From positions 160,806 to 224,805 of the forward strand of contig NZ_JAACZO010000056.1 in assembly GCF_010993975.1 (NCBI RefSeq): DNA of 64,000 nucleotides. Direction: 5' to 3'. Within the stretch, counting starts at the first letter, position 1. Every line of letters begins with the position of its first letter. Source of the DNA: Halomonas faecis. Lineage in GTDB: Bacteria > Pseudomonadota > Gammaproteobacteria > Pseudomonadales > Halomonadaceae. Shown here in pieces: positions 7,629 to 16,450 of this stretch. The translations under genes were made by a program, and so were the position numbers. The notes under the pieces are model-generated. The model was given only the letters and a program-made list of their open reading frames with translations, was not told the origin of the DNA and did not search any database.

Positions 7629-10577
7629 ATGAGCGACTTTTTCCCCGGCCAGCGCTGGATCAGCGACGGCGAGGCCGAACTCGGCCTGGGCACCATCTTG
7701 AACAGCGATTCACGCAGCGTCACCGTGCTGTTCGGCGCCAGCCAGGAAACCCGAACCTACAGCAGCCGCCAGGCGCCGCTGACCCGGGTAGTGTTCGGCA
7801 GCGGCGACCGCATCCAGGCCGCCGATGGTTGGACGTTGACCGTCGACGATACCAAGGAGGTGAACGCTCTGATCGTCTACATCGGCGAGGACGAGCAAGG
7901 TGAACTCACCGAGCTGCCCGAGGCGCGCCTGGCCGACACCATGCAGTTCGACCAGGCCCGCGACCGCCTACTCACCGGCCAAGTCGACCGCAACGACTGG
8001 TTCGACCTGCGCTTCCGTACCCTGCATCACCATCACCGCGTGGAGCAGAACCCAGCGCTGGGCCTGGCCGGCCCACGCATCGACCTGATTCCCCACCAGC
8101 TCTACATCGCCGACGAAGTCTCGCGGCGCCATGCACCGCGGGTTCTCCTGGCCGACGAGGTGGGGCTGGGCAAGACCATCGAGGCAGGGCTTATCCTGCA
8201 TCGCTTGCTGCTTACCGGCCGCGCCGAGCGCGCACTGATTCTGGTGCCGGCGAGCCTCAGCCATCAGTGGCTGGTGGAGCTGCTGCGCCGCTTTGCCCTG
8301 GAGGTGACGCTGCTCGACGAGCAGCAGAGCCAGGCCCATGGCGACACCAATCCCTTCGATGCCGGCCAGTTGATCCTCGCCAGCCAGGACTGGCTGTTCG
8401 CCAACCCTCACCGCCAGACCCAGGCCGCGGCCTGCGACTGGGATCTGCTGATCGTCGACGAGGCCCACCACCTCGACTGGAGCGAGGACCGGGTCGGCCC
8501 CGGCTACGCCTGCGTGGAGCGCCTGGCCGCCGAGAGCGAGGGCGTGCTGCTGCTCACTGCCACCCCTGAGCAGATGGGCATCGAGAGTCACTTCGCCCGC
8601 CTGCGCCTGCTCGACCCGGACCGCTACCACAGCCTGCCGGCCTTCCGCGAAGAGGAAGCCCACTACGTCGAGGTCGCCGATGCCATCGACGCCCTGGAGC
8701 GCCTGCCCGGTGCCGAGACCGACCGTCAGCGGGTCGCCGCGGTGATCGACGAACCCGACAGCCTGGCGCTGCTCGCCACCCTGGCCAACGCCGAGGCCGA
8801 CGAGCCCCAGCGAACGACCGCCCGGGAGCAGCTGCGCGATCAGCTGCTCGACCGCCATGGCACCGGCCGGGTGATGTTCCGCAACAGCCGCCGCCACGTG
8901 GGCGGTTTCCCCGAGCGCCGCCTGCACGTGGCGCCGCTGGCACCGCCTGCCGCCTACCGCCGGGTGCTGCGCAGACTGGCCCGCGACGAGGACTACCTGG
9001 ACGAGCTGCTGATCGAGACCGGCCTCGGCCATCCCGAGGTGCTGGTCTACCCGGACGCCATGTACCGGGCGCTGACCGATGACCCACTGAACGAGGAACC
9101 CTGGTGGCAGATCGACCCGCGGGTCACCTGGCTGCTGGAGCGCCTGGCCGATGACGGCGAGACAGGGCTCGCCGGCGACAAGGTGCTGGTGATCGCCCAC
9201 GATCGCGAGACCGCCGAAGGCCTGGCCGAGGCGCTACGCGTGCTGGGCGGCTACCACGCTCCGCTGTTCCACGAAGGGCTCTCCCTGGTCGAGCGCGACC
9301 GCGCCGCAGCGGCCTTCGCCGACGAGGAAGAGGGCTGCCAGGTGCTGGTGTGTTCGGAGATCGGCTCCGAGGGACGCAACTTCCAGTTCTGCCGCCACTT
9401 GGTGATGTTCGACCTACCGCTGCACCCCGACCAGCTGGAACAGCGCATCGGCCGCCTGGACCGCATTGGCCAGCGCCATGCCATCGAGCTCCACGTCCCG
9501 GTGTTCGAAGCCAGCCCCGGCGAGCAGCTGCTACGCTGGTACCGTGATGGCATGGACGCCTTCAGCTCACCCCACGGCATCGGCAGCGAGATCTTCGATG
9601 CCTTCGGCGATGCCCTGGCGGATGCCCTGCTGGACGATGCGGCCCTGGATGAAGTGATCGAGGAGACTCGAGCGCTGTTCGAGAGCCGCCTGGCCGAGCG
9701 CGATGCCGGCCGCAATCGCCTGCTGGAGTGGGGCGCCTGCCGTTCCGAGCGCGCCGAGGCGGTGGCGGCGGAAATCCACGAACTGGACGAAGATCACGCC
9801 CTGCCCCGCTACCTGGACCTGGCACTGGACATCTTCGGCGTCGACAGCCAGGAGCTGGGTGGCGGCATCCAGCATCTGGTGGCGGGACCGCAGATGCTAG
9901 ATGGCCTGCCCGGCCTGGCCAAGGGCGAGGAAGGTTTCTCCGCCACTTTCTCCCGCTCGCGGGCCCTGGCCCGGGACGACGTTCAGCGGCTTTCCTGGGA
10001 ACATCCGTTGTTGCGCGAGATGATGGGGCGCATCCTCGACGGCACCATGGGCAACACCGCCCTGGCGCTGCTCGAGCACCCGACGCTGCCCGCCGGCCGC
10101 GTCATGGTGGAGCTGATCTACCGCACCCACTGCCCGGCACCGAGAAAGCTGCATCTCAACCGTTTTCTTCCGCCTACCGCCGTGCGCGTACTGCTCGACG
10201 AGTCCGGCGCCAATCTCACCGACAAGATCTCCTTCACGGGGCTGGCCAGGAACGTGAAAAAGGTGAAGAAGGCCATGGCCCGCGACCTGATCCGCAGCCG
10301 CCTGACGGTGCTGCGCGAGCTGCTCGATAGCGGGGAGGCCGAAGCGGAGCGCGAGCTGCCGAGCATCGTCGAGGCCGCCCAGGCCCGCATGCGCGAGGAG
10401 CTCGACGGCGAGCTGGCGCGCCTGATGGCGCTGGCACGACGCAACCCCGCAGTACGCGACGACGAGCTGACGGCGCTGCGCGACGAGCGCGCCGCGCTGG
10501 ACGCAGCCATCGAAGGCACCCGCCTGCGCCTGGACGCCGTTCGGGTGGTCGTCACCGTCGGCGAGGAAGCGCGCTGA
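7629..10577 (+). CDS. rapA: RNA polymerase-associated ATPase RapA (HepA, SNF2 family)
   Basis: RapA is a SNF2-type ATPase that binds RNA polymerase and helps recycle it after termination, especially at high salt. The protein has 982 residues against 968 in E. coli. It has the N-terminal Tudor-like region, then helicase lobe 1 with LADEVGLGKTIEAGLIL (Walker A) and DEAHH (Walker B), a RapA-specific insertion, lobe 2 with CSEIGSEGRNFQFC and QRIGRLDRIGQ, and the RapA C-terminal domain. It is transcribed alone from a promoter upstream and converges on the TIGR01777 gene six bases downstream, with no clear terminator in between. Confidence 0.96.
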   Translation: MSDFFPGQRWISDGEAELGLGTILNSDSRSVTVLFGASQETRTYSSRQAPLTRVVFGSGDRIQAADGWTLTVDDTKEVNALIVYIGEDEQGELTELPEARLADTMQFDQARDRLLTGQVDRNDWFDLRFRTLHHHHRVEQNPALGLAGPRIDLIPHQLYIADEVSRRHAPRVLLADEVGLGKTIEAGLILHRLLLTGRAERALILVPASLSHQWLVELLRRFALEVTLLDEQQSQAHGDTNPFDAGQLILASQDWLFANPHRQTQAAACDWDLLIVDEAHHLDWSEDRVGPGYACVERLAAESEGVLLLTATPEQMGIESHFARLRLLDPDRYHSLPAFREEEAHYVEVADAIDALERLPGAETDRQRVAAVIDEPDSLALLATLANAEADEPQRTTAREQLRDQLLDRHGTGRVMFRNSRRHVGGFPERRLHVAPLAPPAAYRRVLRRLARDEDYLDELLIETGLGHPEVLVYPDAMYRALTDDPLNEEPWWQIDPRVTWLLERLADDGETGLAGDKVLVIAHDRETAEGLAEALRVLGGYHAPLFHEGLSLVERDRAAAAFADEEEGCQVLVCSEIGSEGRNFQFCRHLVMFDLPLHPDQLEQRIGRLDRIGQRHAIELHVPVFEASPGEQLLRWYRDGMDAFSSPHGIGSEIFDAFGDALADALLDDAALDEVIEETRALFESRLAERDAGRNRLLEWGACRSERAEAVAAEIHELDEDHALPRYLDLALDIFGVDSQELGGGIQHLVAGPQMLDGLPGLAKGEEGFSATFSRSRALARDDVQRLSWEHPLLREMMGRILDGTMGNTALALLEHPTLPAGRVMVELIYRTHCPAPRKLHLNRFLPPTAVRVLLDESGANLTDKISFTGLARNVKKVKKAMARDLIRSRLTVLRELLDSGEAEAERELPSIVEAAQARMREELDGELARLMALARRNPAVRDDELTALRDERAALDAAIEGTRLRLDAVRVVVTVGEEAR

Positions 10578-10583
10578 AGGCAT

Positions 10584-11489
10584 CTAGCCCAGGATATCCG
10601 CCAGGGCGGCCTCCAGCGTCTCAAAGCGGAATGTGAAGCCCGCCTCGAGCAGCCGCTTGGGGCGCATGTCGGCGCCGGTGAGCAACAGCCGCGACATCTC
10701 ACCGAGCGCGGTCTCCAGCACGATGGCCGGTACCGGGAAAAACGCCGGGCGCCCCAGCTGCCCGGCCAGAGCGCGGGCGAACTCGGCGTTGGTGACCGGA
10801 TGCGGAGCACTGCCGTTGAACGGTCCCTCCAGGTCGTCGCGCTCCAGCAGAAAGAGAATCGCCCGCACCAGGTCCTCGCGGTGAATCCATGGCATGGACT
10901 GCCGCCCGCTGCCGAAACGCCCGCCCAGCCCCAACTTGAAGGGCGGCAGCATCTTCTGCAGGCTGCCACCGTCGGCGTCCAGTACCAAGCCGATGCGCAG
11001 CAATGCCACCCGCGTACCGAACTCCTCCGCCTCCCTGGCGGCATCCTCCCAGCGCTTGCACAGCCGATGGGCGAACTCGTCATGAGGCGGCGTCTCCTCG
11101 CTCACTTCGCGATCGCCCTGGTCACCGTAGTAGCCCATGGCCGAGCCCGACACCATCACCTGCGGCACGGGGTCGCCGCGCTGTGACAGTTGCTCGCATA
11201 GAATCACCAGATCGCGAGTGACATTGACCCGCGAATCGATCAGCCGCGTTTTCTGCTCGTCGCTCCAGCGCTTCGCAGCGATGGACTCACCGGCCAGGTT
11301 GACGATGGCTTGCGGTGGCGATTCAACGAAATCGAGCACCGAATGGCGGATGTCGGTACCCGTCGGCAGACGCGAACGCACCGCTTCGGGGTCGCGGGAT
11401 ACCACCAGCAGCTCATGCCCAGCCTCCGACAGTCGCTGACACAGCCGCTGGCCGACGAAGCCGCTGCCTCCCGTAATCAACACGCGCAT
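10584..11489 (-). CDS. TIGR01777 family NAD(P)-binding epimerase (YfcH-like)
   Basis: This 301-residue atypical short-chain dehydrogenase starts with a Rossmann dinucleotide motif (ITGGSGFVGQRLCQRL) and contains the family's VNLAGESI, SGSAMGYYGDQGD, MPWIHREDLVRA and C-terminal DUF1731-type region. The reaction of this family is not known; it is related to nucleoside-sugar epimerases. ATG 11489 is preceded by GGAGGAAATCGCT, a strong ribosome site; longer in-frame starts run into the divergent gene and are rejected. Its promoter region holds two TGTACA boxes shared with the divergent renalase-like gene. Genes of this family often accompany photolyase clusters, which fits this setting. Confidence 0.88.
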   Translation of the reverse strand: MRVLITGGSGFVGQRLCQRLSEAGHELLVVSRDPEAVRSRLPTGTDIRHSVLDFVESPPQAIVNLAGESIAAKRWSDEQKTRLIDSRVNVTRDLVILCEQLSQRGDPVPQVMVSGSAMGYYGDQGDREVSEETPPHDEFAHRLCKRWEDAAREAEEFGTRVALLRIGLVLDADGGSLQKMLPPFKLGLGGRFGSGRQSMPWIHREDLVRAILFLLERDDLEGPFNGSAPHPVTNAEFARALAGQLGRPAFFPVPAIVLETALGEMSRLLLTGADMRPKRLLEAGFTFRFETLEAALADILG

Positions 11490-11514
11490 AGCGATTTCCT
11501 CCCGTGAGACAGAT

Positions 11515-11543
11515 ATTGTACATATATTGTACATACCTGTTAG
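11515..11543. promoter_or_regulatory. Divergent promoter with two TGTACA boxes
   Basis: TGTACA occurs at 11517-11522 and again at 11528-11533, 11 bp apart, so both lie on the same face of the helix. On the minus strand, CTAACA (11538-11543) and TACAAT (11515-11520) form a -35/-10 pair with a 17-bp spacer driving the epimerase gene. One box overlaps the -10 and the other lies in the spacer, a layout suited to a repressor that blocks polymerase. The plus-strand promoter for the renalase-like gene is less clear. Confidence 0.6.
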
Positions 11544-11576
11544 TCTAGTAGAAACTCTACCCGGTGCGAGACCGTA

Positions 11577-12608
11577 ATGACCACGATCGACCGCCCCAAC
11601 ACCGCCGTCATCGGCGCCGGCGTTGCCGGACTGGCCTGCGCCCGTGCTCTCCAGGACGCCGGCCATCCGGTCACGCTGTTCGAAAAAGCCCGCGGACCGG
11701 GAGGACGCATGGCGAGCCGGCACCTCGGCACGGTCACGGTGGATCTCGGTGCACAGTACTTCAGCGTAAGGGATGAAGCCTTCCGAGGCGAAGTCGAGCA
11801 GTGGGTGGCCGCTGGTGTGGTGGCCACTTGGCCAGCCAGCCACTACCGGGTCGACGGCAATGCTTGGCAGGCACACAGCGACCGAGCCCAGCGCTACGTC
11901 GGCATGCCGCGCATGAGTGCGGTCACCCGCCATCTGGCACGGGGGTTGTCTGTGGTGACCGAGACCCGAATCTCGCGTCTTGCCGAAGAGGCCGATGGCT
12001 GGTGGCTGAGCGATCCCGAGGGAGTGGAACACGGCCCTTTCGACCGGGTAGTGATCAGCGCCCCGGCTCCCCAGGCACAAGCCCTGGTGGAGCCACACGA
12101 CACCACCCTGGCCTCGGCCTGCCGACGACTCGCCCAGCATCCCTGCTGGGCCGCCTGGGTACGCTTCGATGCAGCACTGCCGGCGATGCCCGGTGTGGCG
12201 CCGGGGTGGCAGGCGGCAACGTTGCACGACGGCCCGTTACGCTTCGTAGCCCGCAACGACCACAAGCCTGGCCGCGAGCGGCAGGGCGAAAGCCTTACCC
12301 TGCTGGCCCGTACCGACTGGAGCGAAGCCCAATACGATGCGTCTGCCGACTGGGTCGCCGAACAGCTTCTGGCCGCCTTCTTCGCTGCCCTGCCCGATGG
12401 CACCCACCTGCCGCTGCCCGTAGCCACGGGCGCGCATCGCTGGCGCTACGCGCAACCGGCATCGCCCGGCGACACCCGCTCTCATGACTACCGCACGACC
12501 GCCAGCGGACTGGCCCTGTGCGGCGATGGCTGGCGTGGTCCCCGAGTGGAGGATGCCTGGCTCTCGGGGCACCATCTCGGCCAATCCCTGACTCGCTCCC
12601 AGCCATGA
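11577..12608 (+). CDS. Renalase-like FAD/NAD(P)-dependent oxidoreductase
   Basis: This 343-residue flavoprotein has an N-terminal FAD-binding Rossmann motif (VIGAGVAGLACARALQDAG, then LFEKARGPGGRMASR) and a C-terminal GLALCGDGWRGPRVEDAWLSG flavin-contact region. It matches bacterial renalase-type NAD(P)/FAD oxidoreductases, whose substrates in bacteria are mostly unknown. The best-studied renalases re-oxidise incorrectly reduced nicotinamide isomers. The gene is divergent from the TIGR01777 epimerase and shares TGTACA boxes with it, and it is 185 bp upstream of merR. It has a weak ribosome site. A role in the light response is inferred from the shared boxes. Confidence 0.82.
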   Translation: MTTIDRPNTAVIGAGVAGLACARALQDAGHPVTLFEKARGPGGRMASRHLGTVTVDLGAQYFSVRDEAFRGEVEQWVAAGVVATWPASHYRVDGNAWQAHSDRAQRYVGMPRMSAVTRHLARGLSVVTETRISRLAEEADGWWLSDPEGVEHGPFDRVVISAPAPQAQALVEPHDTTLASACRRLAQHPCWAAWVRFDAALPAMPGVAPGWQAATLHDGPLRFVARNDHKPGRERQGESLTLLARTDWSEAQYDASADWVAEQLLAAFFAALPDGTHLPLPVATGAHRWRYAQPASPGDTRSHDYRTTASGLALCGDGWRGPRVEDAWLSGHHLGQSLTRSQP

Positions 12609-12699
12609 GCCGGAAGCGCATTCTCCGCCTTCACGGGGGCATTGCCCGCCGTCATCGCGGTGCGCGCCATGAAAACCACGGCGATCGAATCGCAACGGT

Positions 12700-12723
12700 T
12701 GTACATGGCGCGTTTGGTGTACA
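12700..12723. promoter_or_regulatory. TGTACA-N12-TGTACA operator ahead of merR
   Basis: Two perfect TGTACA boxes (12700-12705 and 12718-12723) are separated by exactly 12 bp, about 70 bp before the merR start. From memory, this spacing matches the box described for LitR/PplR-type regulators of Pseudomonas putida. A TACAAT -10-like element (12720-12725) overlaps the second box. Autoregulation of merR and control of the photolyase operon are likely. Confidence 0.7.
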
Positions 12724-12793
12724 ATATTAGGCGACACAGAGCCCCGCGCGCTTCACCGGGCCGAATTCGCGCAAGCAAGAGGCAAACTCCGTC

Positions 12794-13702
12794 ATGACCG
12801 ACCCCCATCCGACCGACACACCGCTCTACCCCATTCGCGAGGTGTCCCGTCTCACGGGCGTCAATTCGGTCACCCTGCGCGCCTGGGAGCGCCGCTACGG
12901 CCTGATTCGCCCCCAGCGCACCCCCAAGGGGCACCGCCTCTATGCCCGGGAGGACATCGAGCGCGTCGAGCGAATTCTTCAGTGGCTCAACCGGGGCGTG
13001 CCCGTCAGCCAGGTCAAGGATCTGCTCGACCAGCCGGAAACCGCCGGCGCTCCCGAACCCGCCTCCGACGACTGGCCCAGTCAGCGTCGCCAGCTTGCCG
13101 CCGCCGTCGAGGCCCTCGACTTGGCACGTCTGGAAACGCTGTTCAATCAGAGCCTGGCCCTGTACCCGGTAAACACCTGCCTCGCCGAGCTATGGCAGCC
13201 AACGGTGCGCCAGTTGGAAGAGCACTGGGACGAACAGCTGGGAGCCCGCTTGCAGCGGCTGAGCCTGGAAGCCTTCCTGCGCACGCGCATCGGCACGCGC
13301 CTGTATCACGCCAACCAGATCTCGCTGGGACCCACGCTGCTCATCACCCCGCTGCCCGACGACCCCGGCCCACTTTGGCTGCTGTTGACCGCCCTGGCAG
13401 CCAGCGATGCCGGCTATCGCGTCCAGTTGTTCGACGCCTCGCTGCCCCTGGCCGAACTGCCCCTGGCAGTCGAGCGCCTCAAGGCCAACGCCCTGCTGCT
13501 GGCCAGTGGCCGTGCCGAGCGCGCCGAACTGATTCGCCGCCAGTTACCCAGGCTCGCCGAGCAACTCGACGTACCCCTGGCACTGTGTGGCCCGGTAGCG
13601 CGAATTCGCGAGGCGGATCTCACCGACAGTGCCGTGGCGCTGCTGGGTGATGATCTCCCTCAGGCCGTGGCACGTCTGCGCCCGTTACTGCGCGAAGGCT
13701 GA
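12794..13702 (+). CDS. MerR-family regulator with LitR/CarH-like domains, without cobalamin-binding histidines
   Basis: The protein has 302 residues: an N-terminal MerR helix-turn-helix (about 12-75, with VTLRAWERRYGLIRPQRT), a helical domain (95-170) and a B12-binding-type Rossmann fold (181-300). In CarH and LitR, cobalamin is held by a W-x9-EH motif in the helical domain and an E/D-x-H-x2-G motif in the fold. Here the first reads W145-x9-R155-L156, and the second reads DDPGPL at 189-194 with proline in place of histidine. It is therefore unlikely to sense light through B12 and resembles the class of LitR proteins that depend on a separate photosensor. It heads the photolyase/lipid operon and has a paired TGTACA operator upstream. 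Confidence 0.86.
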   Translation: MTDPHPTDTPLYPIREVSRLTGVNSVTLRAWERRYGLIRPQRTPKGHRLYAREDIERVERILQWLNRGVPVSQVKDLLDQPETAGAPEPASDDWPSQRRQLAAAVEALDLARLETLFNQSLALYPVNTCLAELWQPTVRQLEEHWDEQLGARLQRLSLEAFLRTRIGTRLYHANQISLGPTLLITPLPDDPGPLWLLLTALAASDAGYRVQLFDASLPLAELPLAVERLKANALLLASGRAERAELIRRQLPRLAEQLDVPLALCGPVARIREADLTDSAVALLGDDLPQAVARLRPLLREG

Positions 13703-13730
13703 GTCCCACCGTGACCGAAGGATCCCTGCC

Positions 13731-15158
13731 ATGTCGCCCGTGCTGATGTGGTTTCGCAGCGACCTGCGCATCCACGACAACACCGCTCTGGCAACCGCCG
13801 CCCGGCAAGGGCCGGTGATCGCTATCTTTCTGCGTAGCGTGCCGCACTGGCGTCGCCACGGCCACGGTGCCAACAAGCTCGACTTCTGGCAGCGCGGCGT
13901 GGTGGCGCTGCGCGAGTCCCTCGCCGGTCTTGGCATCCCTCTGCTGCATCGCGATATCGACGACTTTCGGGACGCCCCCGGCGTCTTGCTGGCCCTGGCA
14001 CACGAGCACGGCGCCAGGGCACTGCATTTCAATCACGAGTACCCGCTAGACGAACAGCGCCGCGATAGCGCGGTGATGGCCGCCTTCACCCAGGCAGGCC
14101 TGGCAGTCCATGGCCACCATGATGCCGTGGCCTTCGCGCCGGGTGAACTGCTCACCGGGAAAGGTGACTACTATGGCGTTTTCACCCCCTTCGCCAAGGC
14201 CTGGCACCGTCAGCTGACGCCGCGGCGCTTGGCACTGCATGATGCGCCCGCGCCTCAGACGACGCCGGGGATCGAATCCAGCCCGCTACCCGAGCTGCCT
14301 GCAGTGGAGGATGCGCCCGTCGATGCCAGTCAGTGGCCCGCGGGCGAAGACGCGGGCGGCGACCGCCTCGAGCGCTTCCTGCGATTTCGCGGGCGCCACT
14401 ATTCCGCGCAACGCGACTTCCCCGGCGTGCGGGGCACCAGCGAGCTATCACCCTACCTGGCGTTGGGCATGCTCTCCCATCGCCAGTGTCTTCAGGCGGT
14501 GCTCGCCGAGAACGACGGCAGCCTGGCAGAGGGCAACGCAGGCCTGACCAGTTGGGTCAATGAACTGGTCTGGCGTGAGTTCTACCGCCACGTGGTCGTC
14601 GGTTTTCCGCACGTCTGCCGTCACCAGCCCTTCCAGGCCTGGACCCGAGACCTTCCCTGGCGCGACGACGAGGCCGGCTTCACCGCCTGGTGCCAAGGGC
14701 GTACCGGTTACCCCATCGTCGACGCTGCCATGCGCCAGCTGGTGCAGACCGGCTGGATGCACAACCGCCTGCGCATGGTCAGCGCCATGTTCCTGGCCAA
14801 GCACTTGCTGATCGACTGGCGTCGCGGCGAGGCCTTCTTCCTCCGCCACCTGGTGGATGGCGAGTTCTGTGCCAACAATGGTGGCTGGCAATGGGCAGCC
14901 TCCACCGGCACCGACGCAGTGCCTTACTTTCGCATTTTCAATCCCACCACCCAGGCCCAGCGCTTCGATCCGGAAGGCAGCTTCATCGCCGACTTTGTAC
15001 CGGAGCTGTCAAACCTTTCTCCTCGCCAGCGCCATGACCCACCCAACGACGCCCGGCAGCGTCTGCACTACCCAGCGCCCATCGTCGACCACAAGGCCGC
15101 GCGCCAGCGCGCCCTGGAAACGTTCAGCGCATTGAAAACACCCACAAATCGTCTCTGA
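13731..15158 (+). CDS. phrB: Deoxyribodipyrimidine (CPD) photolyase
   Basis: Photolyase splits UV-made cyclobutane pyrimidine dimers in DNA using blue light, FADH- and an antenna pigment. The protein has 475 residues. The N-terminal antenna domain begins MSPVLMWFRSDLRIHDNTAL. The FAD-binding domain has ELVWREFYRHV, GRTGYPIVDAAMRQL, TGWMHNRLRMV and NNGGWQWAASTGTDA, which are class I CPD photolyase signatures. ATG 13731 with GAAGGA upstream is the start; a longer in-frame start at 13629 overlaps merR and is not conserved. It lies 28 bp after merR in the same operon, so expression should follow the TGTACA operator. Confidence 0.95.
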   Translation: MSPVLMWFRSDLRIHDNTALATAARQGPVIAIFLRSVPHWRRHGHGANKLDFWQRGVVALRESLAGLGIPLLHRDIDDFRDAPGVLLALAHEHGARALHFNHEYPLDEQRRDSAVMAAFTQAGLAVHGHHDAVAFAPGELLTGKGDYYGVFTPFAKAWHRQLTPRRLALHDAPAPQTTPGIESSPLPELPAVEDAPVDASQWPAGEDAGGDRLERFLRFRGRHYSAQRDFPGVRGTSELSPYLALGMLSHRQCLQAVLAENDGSLAEGNAGLTSWVNELVWREFYRHVVVGFPHVCRHQPFQAWTRDLPWRDDEAGFTAWCQGRTGYPIVDAAMRQLVQTGWMHNRLRMVSAMFLAKHLLIDWRRGEAFFLRHLVDGEFCANNGGWQWAASTGTDAVPYFRIFNPTTQAQRFDPEGSFIADFVPELSNLSPRQRHDPPNDARQRLHYPAPIVDHKAARQRALETFSALKTPTNRL

Positions 15159-15176
15159 TCGACCAGGAGGTCGCGC

Positions 15177-15617
15177 ATGCCCACCGACCCGTCACTGGAG
15201 GCGTTCTGCGCCTTTTTCAATAAACTCGACAAGACCTATACAAAAAAGCTCTACGAGATCTATACTGATGACGTGGTGTTCAGGGACCCCCTCCACCATA
15301 TCGAGGGGCGTGACGCCTTGAAGCGTTACTTCGACACGCTGTACGCCAACGTCAGTTCCTGTCGTTTCGAGTTTCACGACGCGCTGCAGCAAGACAGAGA
15401 GGCCTGCGTCACCTGGACGATGCACCTACAACATCCACGGCTGTCGGGCGGTCAGCCGATCTCGGTATCAGGCTGTTCGCGCCTGACGTTCTCTGTCGAT
15501 GACCCACAGCGGGTCTGTCGACACCACGACTACTTCGACGTGGGCACCATGCTCTACGAACGGCTACCGCTAGTCGGGCCCACGATTCGCTGGATCAAAC
15601 GCCGCGTCGGCGACTGA
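15177..15617 (+). CDS. SnoaL/NTF2-like domain protein
   Basis: This 146-residue protein has the cone-shaped NTF2-like fold pattern: LEAFCAFFNKLD, DDVVFRDPLHHIEGRDALKRYF, then TWTMHLQHPRL and CRHHDYFDVG strands. Members serve as small enzymes or ligand-binding partners and the substrate cannot be named. The start has a strong AGGAGG site. It sits between photolyase and the short-chain dehydrogenase with short gaps, so it belongs to the same operon. Relatives are commonly found in clusters with DUF1365 and CFA-synthase-like genes, so a role in the lipid reaction is plausible. Confidence 0.82.
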   Translation: MPTDPSLEAFCAFFNKLDKTYTKKLYEIYTDDVVFRDPLHHIEGRDALKRYFDTLYANVSSCRFEFHDALQQDREACVTWTMHLQHPRLSGGQPISVSGCSRLTFSVDDPQRVCRHHDYFDVGTMLYERLPLVGPTIRWIKRRVGD

Positions 15618-15658
15618 CGACCACCGAGTCGGCGCCAGGCGGCAGGAGAGGAACACGC

Positions 15659-16450
15659 ATGACGGCTCTCAGCGGCTCACGCCGCATCTGGCTGACCGGC
15701 GCCAGCTCCGGCATCGGTCTCGCCCTGGCCCGGCGCCTGCTGACCCAAGGGCACCGAGTGGCTCTCAGCGCCCGCCGCGAAGCGCCGCTGACCGAGCTTG
15801 CCGGAGCGGGAAACAATGCCCTGGTGGTACCGTTCGATACCACCGATACGCAAGCGGTGGCACGCGCCGCCGAGCGCATCGACGACGCCTTCGGCGGCCT
15901 CGATCTGGCGCTGCTCAACGCCGGCACCTGCGAGTACCTGAACGCCCGCCACTTCGACATGCCCCTGGTGGCACGGGTCCTCGACGCCAACCTCTACGGC
16001 ACGCTGCACTGCCTGGATGCGGCACTACCACTGCTGCGCCGGGCACGCGCAGCGAACGGCCGACCGCTACTCGCCGTGACCTCGAGCGCCGCCGCCTACC
16101 TGCCGCTGCCGCGTGCCGAGGCCTACGGCGCCTCCAAAGCGGCGCTGAGCCACTTCATGGAGGCCTTGCGTATCGACCTGGCCGACGAAGGAATCGACGT
16201 GAGCGTGATCCATCCCGGCTTCGTGAAGTCGCCCCTCACCGACCGCAACGATTTCCCCATGCCGCTGCGCATCAGCGCCGAAGCCGCCGCCCAGGCGATC
16301 CTCGAAGGTCTGGAGCGTCGCCGTCTGGACATCCACTTTCCCCGCCGCTTCACGCTGGCGCTACGCCTGTTGGGGGTGCTTCCCCCGGGTCTGCGCTTCC
16401 GGCTCGGGCGGCGGCTGGCCCGCCCCACCGACATGGAGAGCCGCCCATGA
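15659..16450 (+). CDS. Short-chain dehydrogenase/reductase
   Basis: This is a classical SDR of 263 residues. It has a TGASSGIGLALARRL cofactor motif near the N-terminus, LLNAGT in strand 4, a catalytic serine in VTSSAAAYLPL and the catalytic YGASK pair. The cofactor is probably NADP(H), judging from the arginine-rich segment after strand 2 (ALSARRE); this is an inference. The substrate is unknown. The ATG overlaps nothing upstream and has a GGAGAGG site. The stop overlaps the start of the next FAD oxidoreductase by 4 bp, which suggests translational coupling. In related clusters it accompanies the genes for modified fatty acids. Confidence 0.88.
   Translation: MTALSGSRRIWLTGASSGIGLALARRLLTQGHRVALSARREAPLTELAGAGNNALVVPFDTTDTQAVARAAERIDDAFGGLDLALLNAGTCEYLNARHFDMPLVARVLDANLYGTLHCLDAALPLLRRARAANGRPLLAVTSSAAAYLPLPRAEAYGASKAALSHFMEALRIDLADEGIDVSVIHPGFVKSPLTDRNDFPMPLRISAEAAAQAILEGLERRRLDIHFPRRFTLALRLLGVLPPGLRFRLGRRLARPTDMESRP

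Noticed and set aside
11490..12227. Extension of the TIGR01777 frame upstream to give a 547-residue protein
   Set aside because: The extension lies antisense to the renalase-like gene, crosses the promoter, and bypasses a strong ribosome site and conserved N-terminus at 11489.
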